Positions 52,464 to 60,368 of a stretch of DNA of 64,000 nucleotides are shown one piece after another. The stretch is from assembly GCA_046329195.1 (NCBI GenBank), contig JAXLVB010000003.1:620001-684000 (forward strand). Reading direction: 5' to 3'. Origin of the DNA: JAXLVB01 sp046329195 (GTDB lineage: Bacteria; Bacteroidota; Bacteroidia; Cytophagales; Spirosomataceae). Position 1 is the stretch's first letter, and each line of letters begins with the position of its first letter. The notes under the pieces are model-generated. The model saw only the letters and a list, made by a program, of their open reading frames with translations. It did no database searches and was not told the DNA's origin. The translations under genes were made by a program, and so were the position numbers.

Positions 52464-53540
52464 TTACAAATGCTTCTTAAAAAACGCCAGGGTTTCCTGC
52501 CACATTTCGGCGGTGTATTCGTGTACTTTTTCGGGATAAATCAAGGACTTGAAACGCTCACTTGCCCCCACTAATTTATAAACATCTGACAGCGATTGGT
52601 TAATGTATTTAACACCATCGAGGGGTGCTAACTTATCGTTTTCGCCAGCGATAGTCAGCAAGGCACGGGGGGCAATGCAAGCCAAGATGCTTTCGTTATC
52701 AAAATGCGACAGCAGGTCATGCACATAATAGTAAATCCCGTGCGAACCCATACGCCCCAACTTGATGAGTTCTTGGTTGCGTACCAAGCAGGCCACGGCA
52801 GCTGTTACTTTAACTCGGTCGTCAACGGCTGCCAGCCAAAACGACCGTAAACACCCCATACTCATCCCCACTGCTGCAATACGACTGGCATCAACTTCGG
52901 GGCGGCTACACAAATAATTTAGGGCCATTTGGTCGTCACGTACCATCATGCCCCAAAAGCTACGGCCTTTCCAGAGGTTGATTTTGGCCCAAGTGAGCTC
53001 TTCGCTGCCCCCTTTTTCTTTGGGGCCGTTGGGGCCTTTTCCTGAGCGTTCGCCAAAGGCGTAGGCATCAATGGCCAAGACCACATATCCTGCTTTGACC
53101 AAGTCTTCGGCGGCGTTAAACTGTACCAAATCATTTTTCTTGAACAGTTCGTCTTTGCCGTGGGCGTAGTCACCGCCGTGGTAGTGATGATAGAGTACTG
53201 CCGGAGCTTTGCCCTTTAAGCCGTTTGGAATCAGGATGATACCCGGCACAGTTGCATCTACTCCGTTAAAAAACTCAAATTTTTCGAGCGTGTATCCTTC
53301 TTTCTTTTCCGTCGAAATGATTTTTACTGCTAGGTTTTGAGGGATAGCAGGAATTCTTCCAAAAAGTTCTCGAATTGTCTTGCGAATAGATTTTTGGCGA
53401 GCCGTCCACTCGGTTTTTGTTTTGGGGGCTACAAACTCAATGGGTTTGAATGTAACATCTTGGTATTGTGCCATTACAGGAGTCCCTCCCAACAAGGCTA
53501 TTAGTGAAAAAAATAAAACGATTCGAGTTTGGATTTTCAT
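52464..53540 (-). CDS. Secreted alpha/beta hydrolase (acetylesterase-like), esterase 1
   Basis: The start at 53540 (MKIQTRIVLFFSLIALLGG) gives a signal peptide and is preceded by a purine-rich AGGGAGG; the ATG at 53606 is rejected. The 358-aa protein has the hydrolase fold: PAVLYHHYHGGDYAHG with an oxyanion His-Gly, nucleophile VGMSMGCLRSFW, Asp in IAGENDKLAP, and His in EKVHEYT. It is related to the acetyl xylan esterase/dienelactone hydrolase group. In this operon it probably removes acetyl or other esters from pectin. Confidence 0.85.
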   Translation of the reverse strand: MKIQTRIVLFFSLIALLGGTPVMAQYQDVTFKPIEFVAPKTKTEWTARQKSIRKTIRELFGRIPAIPQNLAVKIISTEKKEGYTLEKFEFFNGVDATVPGIILIPNGLKGKAPAVLYHHYHGGDYAHGKDELFKKNDLVQFNAAEDLVKAGYVVLAIDAYAFGERSGKGPNGPKEKGGSEELTWAKINLWKGRSFWGMMVRDDQMALNYLCSRPEVDASRIAAVGMSMGCLRSFWLAAVDDRVKVTAAVACLVRNQELIKLGRMGSHGIYYYVHDLLSHFDNESILACIAPRALLTIAGENDKLAPLDGVKYINQSLSDVYKLVGASERFKSLIYPEKVHEYTAEMWQETLAFFKKHL

Positions 53541-53606
53541 ACAATAAACCTCCCTAATTGTATCATTTGGAGTGATTCCGTTACTTATCTCTATGCGAAT
53601 AAGCAT

Positions 53607-54773
53607 TTATTGCCGATTCAACAATTCCATAACTGCCTCGTTGCCCATGAGTGCATTAGAAGGCAAAGGATGTTGATTATCAAACACTTGCAACTCTACT
53701 GCAGTAAGAACCTTATTGATTGATTCATCTATTTTACCGTTGTTCATCACTTGATTCAAGTCTAGGTTTAAATGCTTTGCCAAAAACTGGTAAGCCGCCA
53801 GCCGTTTCGAGATACCGTAGTCATGCTTTTCGTTTGGCAAATGAACATTTTCTACTTGATTTTCAGCACCATAAAACGAATAAATTCGCTTGATATACGG
53901 ATATTCCATGACAGGCGTTTGATCAGTCCAATCGCCCCCATCAGATATCAAAAGCATAGGCTTGGGAACCATCAAGGCGGCGATTTCGAGGTTGGTGGTT
54001 TGATGAGTAGGTCTTTTATGAATGGGCATTCCACTTTCACATACACACCCTCCAAAAAAATACCCAGACACCATCACCACTGGTACTGACACTTTTATAC
54101 GGTTGTCTAAAGCCGACAATAAAAACGTTTGAGTACCACCACCCGACTCACCTGTCATGCCGATTCGAGTTGTATCTATGTGTGGCAAACTGGTCAAAAA
54201 ATCCAATGCTCTTATACTATTATATAGTTGTAGCTTTAGGGCTTTAGGAATTTTGTGGTCACATTGTTTTGAATCACCCATCCCGATCATATCATAAGCA
54301 AATACTACTGCTCCCATGCGAGCCAGCGTAGCACAACGCTGTTGGGTATATTCACTCAAGCGGGGGTCGGTACCATGCCCATGCGGACATAAAATACCTG
54401 CGGTTTTGTCTTGTAATTTCAGCGGACGATATAGATTACCCGTTATGTAAATGCCATCTAAGCTTTCTAACCATACATTTTCCACACTGTAGCCATTCAA
54501 CTCTTTTTTGCTATGAATTGTGAAATTGAGTGGTTTTGCAGGTGGGAATTTTTTCCATTCAGCTCCGTCTAAAATCCCTTGCCGAATCAACCGAGCTCGT
54601 TGCTCCCAAGTAGCCTTATCCGAATAGTTTTTAGCTAAATCGTTATGCACTTCTACTGCTTGCTTTGGGCTGTAATATCTTCCTTGACACAATTCAGGCT
54701 TATCAGGGTTATATTGAGCCCGAACTGTCACTGCTGACCACAAAATGACGAAGCTAATCAATACAGTCTTCAT
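53607..54773 (-). CDS. Secreted alpha/beta hydrolase (acetylesterase-like), esterase 2
   Basis: The 388-aa protein has a signal peptide (VLISFVILWSAVTVRAQ). A dienelactone/acetyl xylan esterase fold follows: ILCPHGHGTDPR as oxyanion region, nucleophile Ser in GMTGESGGGTQTF, Asp in LISDGGDWTDQTP, and His in NEKHDYGISK. A Cys cluster (GGCVCESG) lies in the cap. It is a separate subfamily from esterase 1. It is second in the pectin operon after the KdgF-like gene, so deacetylation of pectin or rhamnogalacturonan is inferred. Confidence 0.85.
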   Translation of the reverse strand: MKTVLISFVILWSAVTVRAQYNPDKPELCQGRYYSPKQAVEVHNDLAKNYSDKATWEQRARLIRQGILDGAEWKKFPPAKPLNFTIHSKKELNGYSVENVWLESLDGIYITGNLYRPLKLQDKTAGILCPHGHGTDPRLSEYTQQRCATLARMGAVVFAYDMIGMGDSKQCDHKIPKALKLQLYNSIRALDFLTSLPHIDTTRIGMTGESGGGTQTFLLSALDNRIKVSVPVVMVSGYFFGGCVCESGMPIHKRPTHQTTNLEIAALMVPKPMLLISDGGDWTDQTPVMEYPYIKRIYSFYGAENQVENVHLPNEKHDYGISKRLAAYQFLAKHLNLDLNQVMNNGKIDESINKVLTAVELQVFDNQHPLPSNALMGNEAVMELLNRQ

Positions 54774-54814
54774 GCATCTACGATAGGTTTATAAGTAAAA
54801 GCGTCTCTTTTTGC

Positions 54815-55165
54815 TCAGACAAAATCTTCCCGCATCGGATTAAAAACATCGATCAATACCCCATCTTCTAAACAAACAGCTCCATGTAATACCTCAGAAG
54901 GCACAAAATACACATCACCTCCTCGAAGCACTTTACTTTGTCCTCCAATGGTAATTTCAAATGCACCGCTTGCTACATAGCTCATTTGCAAATGCGGATG
55001 CTTGTGTACAGTACCTATGCCCCCTTGCTCAAAAGCTACTTTGACTAGCATCAGTTGGTTGCTGTATGACATCACTTTCCGACGAATTTTAGCATCTACT
55101 TGCTCCCAAGGCACATCCTGGTCCTGAACCAAAATATTTTCAAAAGCGGCGATAATCATCTCCAA
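54815..55165 (-). CDS. KdgF-like cupin
   Basis: The 116-aa single-domain cupin has the KdgF metal site: two His and a Gln in HKHPHLQMSYVASG, and a later His in PSEVLHGAVCLEDG. KdgF converts 4,5-unsaturated galacturonate to the linear 4-deoxy-keto form in pectin catabolism. The start at 55165 (MEM) or 55159 cannot be separated. It is the first gene of the 12.5-kb pectin operon; the GntR-type palindrome lies 125 bp upstream. Confidence 0.85.
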   Translation of the reverse strand: MEMIIAAFENILVQDQDVPWEQVDAKIRRKVMSYSNQLMLVKVAFEQGGIGTVHKHPHLQMSYVASGAFEITIGGQSKVLRGGDVYFVPSEVLHGAVCLEDGVLIDVFNPMREDFV

Positions 55166-55534
55166 AATTGTATTTTTTTGTAAATACCCACAAAGCCTCC
55201 TTCTCAGGAGGAGATTTTTAACACGTTGAGTTTATCCTTAATCACAACGAAAGTCAATGTTTTAACGCTAAATATTTATGCAATCGTTGTCGGTAACGTT
55301 ACCGAAATTGTACTTAACAAAAGATTGATTGTAGAGAACCAAGAAGAATTAGTGTAATGATGAATTTAATTCTGAGAATCAAAATTTAGTGATTACACCT
55401 TTTTTTTGAATTATTTCGAGAAATGCCCCTGTCTCTATTCCAATGCTAAAGAATGCGCCTTCTTGATTTTCAGAGCTCAAAAACATTTTATAGATTGCCA
55501 GCTTTGATTTCTATCTCCATTGTACGCTTTTTTC
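55166..55534. other. Divergent regulatory region between the pectin operon and the fusion-enzyme gene
   Basis: No gene is seen in these 369 bp. They contain the GntR-type palindrome at 55290-55305 and a short hairpin (CCTCCT at 55196-55201 with AGGAGG at 55206-55211) in the presumed 5' leader of the pectin operon. The plus half before the ATG at 55535 is A+T-rich, and I see nothing further in it. Confidence 0.7.
55290..55305. promoter_or_regulatory. Probable GntR-type operator of the pectin operon (perfect palindrome)
   Basis: TCGGTAACGTTACCGA is a perfect 16-bp palindrome. Together with its flanks (GCAATCGTTG before, AAAT after) it matches 42127-42154, upstream of the regulator gene. No third copy was seen in the window. 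It lies 125 bp upstream of the KdgF-like gene. Confidence 0.85.
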
Positions 55535-58500
55535 ATGAACGACTCGCTATACCAACAATTACAACTACCCGAAGCAACAGCCCAACAACTAGCTCTTGAT
55601 TTTTTTGGAATCGAAGGTAAGGCTACTTTATTACCCGGCGAGATTGACTTCAACTACAAAATCACAACTGCCAACAAGGCCTACATCCTGAAAGTCAGCC
55701 GACCCGACGCCCCCTTGGATTTTTTGCATTTTCAAGACGAGCTACTCAGGCACGTGGCGCAGGCTTCGCCCAGCTTTAGGTACCCGATGGTATGGAGAGA
55801 CACCTCCGGTACGGGTATTTTTGAGTACACTGACGCCGCCGGCAGAGAGCGGAAAGTACGCCTGTTGGAGTGGATTGAGGGGCCACTTTACGCCCACGTT
55901 CACCCCAAAACCGAAGCTCTGTGGCATTCGTTGGGGCAGCGCTGTGGGCAAATCACGAGTTGTTTGCAGGGCTTTGAGCACGAGTCGGCCAAGCGGAACT
56001 TTGACTGGAACCTCTCCGATGCCTTGTGGGTAGAGGCGTATTTACATCTGTTTAACGACCAAGAAGCCCCGCTCATTGAGTACTTTGTGGGTCGGTTCAG
56101 GGCCATACAGCCGCAGTATCGGCAGCTCCGCAAAAGTGTCATTCACAACGACGCCAACGACCACAACATCGTGGTGTCGGCCAGTGAGCAGCCTCCCCAA
56201 GTAGAGGCAATTATTGACTACGGCGATAGCGTGTATTCGCAGACAATCAACGACTTAGCTGTGGCTTTGGCCTATGGGGTTATGGACTTGCCCCAGCCCA
56301 TAGAAGCCGCTAAGGCCATCGTGGCGGGGTACCATGAGGAGTTCCCTCTACTCGACGACGAGCTGTCGGTTTTGTACATCGCTACGGCTATGCGCTTGGT
56401 GGTCAGCGTGACCAAGTCGGCCATTAACAAACGCCAAGAGCCAGATAACGAATACTTGCTCGTGAGCGAGCAGTCGGCTTGGGCACTGCTGCGCCAGTGG
56501 CGTGACATCCCCGAGCACTACGCCTACTACTGCTTTCGAAGTGCCTGCGGTATGGAGCCTTGCCCTCAGTTTGAGGCCTTCGGGGCTTACGCCCAGCACA
56601 CGCAATGGCGCATAGAGGATTTGATACCAGATGCAAGTGGCTTGATTATCAAGCATTTGGATTTGTCTATTGCTTCGAGATTTGTCGGTAATTTCAGCAA
56701 TTACATTGATTCCGATACCCTCGACCACAAAATTAGCAGCATCACAGCGCATCAACCGTACTTGTTTGTAGGTGGTTACGGCGAAGCCCGGCCTATTTAC
56801 ACCACCGATGCGTTTAGGATACCAACTAACCAAGGCCACGAACACCGTACGATTCACCTCGGGGTCGATTTCTGGACCAAAGCCCAAACGCCGCTTTATG
56901 CCCTAGAAGACGGCGAAATCTACGGTTTTCACCACAACAATCACCCCAAAGATTACGGCCCTACGGTCATCATCAAGCACCAAGTAGGAGCCTCGGTTTT
57001 TTATACCCTCTACGGTCATCTGACTTTTGACAGCCTCAGCGATAAGTACCTCGGCAAGCCCGTCAAGAAAGGAGATTACATCGGAAAAATCGGGGAGTTT
57101 CACGAAAACGGCAATTGGTCGCCGCACCTGCATTTTCAGGTGATTTTAGACATGCTCGGCCATGAGCAAGATTTTATCGGGGTAGCTTCGCCTACGCAGT
57201 GGCCGGTGTTTAGGAGCCTATGCCCCGACCCCAACCTGTTGTTTGGGCATCCTGAGCTGGCCTCCAAAGCCCCCAAGACGGTCGAGGAGCGCCTGAGTTT
57301 CCGTAAAAATCATTTAGGAAAAAGCCTGAGCTTGTCGTACAGCAAGCCGCTACACATCGTAAGGGGGCAGATGCAGTACCTCATTGATGCCGAAGGCCAA
57401 AAATACTTGGATACCGTCAACAATGTGGCACACGTGGGTCACGAGCACCCTCGGGTAGTAGAGGCCGGGCAGGCCCAGATGGGCATTCTCAACACCAACA
57501 CCCGCTACCTGCACGACGAGATACTGGCTTTTGCCGAAGAGCTACTGGCCACCTTACCCAACGAACTGTCGGTGGTACATTTCGTAAACTCAGGCAGCGA
57601 AGCCAACGAACTTGCGCTCCGCATGGCCAAAGCGGCCACTGGTGCCCAAGACCTAATAGCGCTGGAGATTGGCTATCACGGCAATACGCAGGGCTGCATA
57701 GACATCAGCTCGTATAAGTTTGACGGCAAAGGAGGCAAAGGCTGCCCTCCGCATACGCACATCGTGCCCCTGCCCGATGCGTTTAGGGGGATGTACCGAG
57801 GGCAGCATACGGGCACTCAATATGCGCAGCACGTAGCGCAGACGATTGCCAAGCTACAAGCTGAGCATAGACCCATAGTGGGGTTTATAGCCGAGTCTAT
57901 TGTGAGTTGTGGGGGGCAAATCGCCCTGCCCGAAGGCTACCTTGCGGCTGCGTATGAGCACGTACGGGCCGCAGGCGGGGTATGCATCGCCGACGAAGTG
58001 CAAGTGGGCTTTGGTAGGGTAGGAAAGGCCTTTTGGGGCTTTGAGTTGCAGGGGGTAGTGCCCGACGTCGTCACGATGGGGAAGCCCATCGGCAACGGCC
58101 ACCCGCTGGCGGCGGTAGTCTGTACTCGGGCCGTCGCCGATGCCTTTGCCAACGGCATGGAGTACTTTAATACCTTCGGTGGCAACCCGGTGTCGTGTGC
58201 CATTGGGCGAGAGGTGCTGAGGGTGATTCGTGACGAAAAACTCCAAGAAAATGCCTACACGGTGGGCGAACAGCTCAAGCAGCAGCTACGGCAGCTACAG
58301 ACTAAGTACCACATCATTGGAGATGTGCGAGGCGAAGGGCTATTTTTGGGAGTAGAATTAGTAAACGCCCAGCTCAAGCCGCTGACCGCACAAACCAGCT
58401 ATTTGGCCAACCGAATGAAAGATTTTAATGTATTGATGAGTGTAGATGGGCCTTTCAACAACGTGCTGAAAATCAAGCCTCCGATGTGCTTCTCCTCCCA

Positions 58501-58573
58501 AAATGCCGACTACCTGATTGATTGCCTCCAGCGAGTGTTAGAAGAGGATTTTATGAGGCGAGCTGCTACCTAA
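55535..58573 (+). CDS. APH-kinase/M23-like/class III aminotransferase fusion protein
   Basis: The protein has about 1012 aa; the ATG at 55520 is five codons upstream and equally possible. An APH-like kinase domain spans residues 1-330, with VIHNDANDHNIVV and IDYGDSVYSQ as the Asp motifs. An M23/LytM-like domain spans about 425-560 (HLGVDFWTKAQTPLYALEDG, YTLYGHLTF, SPHLHFQVI). A class III PLP aminotransferase spans about 595-1010 (FVNSGSEANELALRMAKAAT, DEVQVGFGRVGKAFWG, PLP Lys in MGKPIGNGHPL). This three-part design is known in bacteria, and the aminotransferase part is related to ethanolamine-phosphate phospholyase. It lacks a signal peptide, so the M23 part is probably not a wall hydrolase. 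A kinase plus phospholyase couple for an amino alcohol is a fair hypothesis. Confidence 0.88.
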   Translation: MNDSLYQQLQLPEATAQQLALDFFGIEGKATLLPGEIDFNYKITTANKAYILKVSRPDAPLDFLHFQDELLRHVAQASPSFRYPMVWRDTSGTGIFEYTDAAGRERKVRLLEWIEGPLYAHVHPKTEALWHSLGQRCGQITSCLQGFEHESAKRNFDWNLSDALWVEAYLHLFNDQEAPLIEYFVGRFRAIQPQYRQLRKSVIHNDANDHNIVVSASEQPPQVEAIIDYGDSVYSQTINDLAVALAYGVMDLPQPIEAAKAIVAGYHEEFPLLDDELSVLYIATAMRLVVSVTKSAINKRQEPDNEYLLVSEQSAWALLRQWRDIPEHYAYYCFRSACGMEPCPQFEAFGAYAQHTQWRIEDLIPDASGLIIKHLDLSIASRFVGNFSNYIDSDTLDHKISSITAHQPYLFVGGYGEARPIYTTDAFRIPTNQGHEHRTIHLGVDFWTKAQTPLYALEDGEIYGFHHNNHPKDYGPTVIIKHQVGASVFYTLYGHLTFDSLSDKYLGKPVKKGDYIGKIGEFHENGNWSPHLHFQVILDMLGHEQDFIGVASPTQWPVFRSLCPDPNLLFGHPELASKAPKTVEERLSFRKNHLGKSLSLSYSKPLHIVRGQMQYLIDAEGQKYLDTVNNVAHVGHEHPRVVEAGQAQMGILNTNTRYLHDEILAFAEELLATLPNELSVVHFVNSGSEANELALRMAKAATGAQDLIALEIGYHGNTQGCIDISSYKFDGKGGKGCPPHTHIVPLPDAFRGMYRGQHTGTQYAQHVAQTIAKLQAEHRPIVGFIAESIVSCGGQIALPEGYLAAAYEHVRAAGGVCIADEVQVGFGRVGKAFWGFELQGVVPDVVTMGKPIGNGHPLAAVVCTRAVADAFANGMEYFNTFGGNPVSCAIGREVLRVIRDEKLQENAYTVGEQLKQQLRQLQTKYHIIGDVRGEGLFLGVELVNAQLKPLTAQTSYLANRMKDFNVLMSVDGPFNNVLKIKPPMCFSSQNADYLIDCLQRVLEEDFMRRAAT

Positions 58574-58601
58574 CCGAGCACTCAAATTGGACTTTCAAAT
58601 T

Positions 58602-58701
58602 TATATCGGGCTAAATGTCATATTAAAAATACACATTTAGCCCGATATACTTGTATAATTGGCTAAATGTGCAGTAATTTACATACTTATAGCCAATTAT
58701 A
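58602..58701. repeat. Two consecutive inverted repeats upstream of an AAA ATPase gene
   Basis: The first is a perfect 17-bp inverted repeat, TATATCGGGCTAAATGT (58602-58618) with its complement at 58633-58649. The second is a 12-bp one, TATAATTGGCTA (58654-58665) with TAGCCAATTATA (58690-58701). Both share GGCTAAATGT. They occupy the 93 bp before the ATPase start and suggest two operators or hairpins of the same system. Confidence 0.7.
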
Positions 58702-58711
58702 TTGTTGTATC

Positions 58712-60133
58712 ATGAATGCGCTCATTGGAAGAAGCCAAGAAATTGCTGTTTTAAAAAAAGTAATGGATAGTGTTAAGCCCGAATTTGTGGCTGTTTATGG
58801 TCGTCGAAGGGTGGGAAAAACATATTTGATTCGGCAATTTTTTGAAAATCAATTTACATTTTACCTCACAGGCATCGCAAACGCCAACGTGTCTGTACAG
58901 CTCAATAATTTTATAGCAACCTATCGTGAATACGACTACCTGCCAGACGAACACACCCCCAAAAATTGGTTTGAGGCTTTTGCGTTACTGAAACGTTTGA
59001 TACAGCGTAGGGGCGAAGAGTTGTGCGTTGTTTTTTTTGACGAGATGCCTTGGTTAGATACGCCTCGTTCCAATTTTGTGATGGCTTTAGAGCATTTCTG
59101 GAATAGCTATGGCTCTGCTAAGAATAACTTGAAGCTTATTGCATGTGGTTCGGCAGCCTCTTGGATCATTAACAAACTGATTAACAATCACGGTGGGCTA
59201 CACAACAGAATTACAAAAAGGCTTCATATTCAACCTTTTACACTAAATGAAACGGAGCAGTTATTGCAAGCCAAAAAAATTGTACTTGAGCGTTACCACA
59301 TTGCTGAGTTGTATTCAATGGTAGGTGGAATTCCCTTTTATTTAGAAGAAATTGAGGAGGGACTCAGCATCGCTCAAAACATTGATCGGCTTTGCTTTTC
59401 GGATACAGGATTGCTCAAGAACGAATACCACAACCTCTTCAAATCACTCTTTAAAGAATCAGATAGCCATCGAGCGGTCATCGAAGTACTCGCAACCAAA
59501 GCGATGGGGCTTCAACGAGACGAAATCATCAAATTAGCCCAACTACCCAATGGCGGAAACACCACAAGAGTGCTGGAAGAATTAGAATACAGCGGATTCA
59601 TTAGAAGGTACCTGCCTTTTAACAACAAATTAAAGAATAGTCTCTACCAATTGGCTGATCCGTTCGTGCTGTTTTATCACCAGTTTATGAAAAATTCAAA
59701 GGCAAGAGGTCAGGGGGTATGGTTGAGCTTTATGGACTCTGCACAGTACAAAACTTGGAGTGGTTATGCCTTTGAGAACACTTGCTTGTTGCACATTTTA
59801 CAAATCAAAAAAGCATTGGGCATCAGCGGTATATACTCTGAGAATGCTTCGTGGCGTAGCAGAGAAAACAAGGCTCAAATTGATTTACTGATTGACCGAA
59901 AAGACAAGGTGATTACTGTTTGTGAGATAAAATTTTCGAATGATACGTTTGTCATCACTAAAGAATATGGCGAAAAGCTCCGACAGAAACTCAATGTTTT
60001 TAAAAATGAAACCAAAACCAAGAAAAGTATATTATTAGCGATGATTACAACCTTTGGCATTCAGCCTAATCAGTATTCCTTGGGTTTAGTGCAAAATGTT
60101 ATTTCGTTGGACGATTTGTTTGACAAAGCGTAG
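58712..60133 (+). CDS. AAA-family ATPase with C-terminal nuclease-like domain (DUF234 type)
   Basis: The start at 58712 (MNALIGRSQEIAVLKKVMDS) is preferred to 58667, which lies within the inverted repeats. The 473-aa protein has Walker A VYGRRRVGKTYLI near residue 30 and Walker B CVVFFDEMPWLD near 108. A STAND/archaeal-ATPase-like lid and a winged helix (about 270-320, KLAQLPNGGNTTRVLEELEY) follow. The C-terminal domain has a PD-(D/E)xK-like pattern (AQIDLLIDRKD, then VCEIKFSND). Such ATPases are frequent and patchily distributed in Bacteroidota and Archaea. They are suspected in defence or mobile-element biology, but no role is proven. Confidence 0.85.
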   Translation: MNALIGRSQEIAVLKKVMDSVKPEFVAVYGRRRVGKTYLIRQFFENQFTFYLTGIANANVSVQLNNFIATYREYDYLPDEHTPKNWFEAFALLKRLIQRRGEELCVVFFDEMPWLDTPRSNFVMALEHFWNSYGSAKNNLKLIACGSAASWIINKLINNHGGLHNRITKRLHIQPFTLNETEQLLQAKKIVLERYHIAELYSMVGGIPFYLEEIEEGLSIAQNIDRLCFSDTGLLKNEYHNLFKSLFKESDSHRAVIEVLATKAMGLQRDEIIKLAQLPNGGNTTRVLEELEYSGFIRRYLPFNNKLKNSLYQLADPFVLFYHQFMKNSKARGQGVWLSFMDSAQYKTWSGYAFENTCLLHILQIKKALGISGIYSENASWRSRENKAQIDLLIDRKDKVITVCEIKFSNDTFVITKEYGEKLRQKLNVFKNETKTKKSILLAMITTFGIQPNQYSLGLVQNVISLDDLFDKA

Positions 60134-60368
60134 TGTCAAGCACTTATGGGAAACAGGTAGGATTCTGGCTAACTATTTAATGAAATTGTTCAATTGAGTA
60201 TGCGCTGCGATTAGACCAAAATGTTTGTCTAAACTCCCCCCAATACGGCCTTTACAATTTGGTTTTGCAGCAGCACGCCCATTTCCAAATACTAGGAGTT
60301 GTGGCTCATACGACTAGCATAGCACGGTTGAGGAGGCTTCAAGAATGCTAATCAGCATTGCCAACGGC

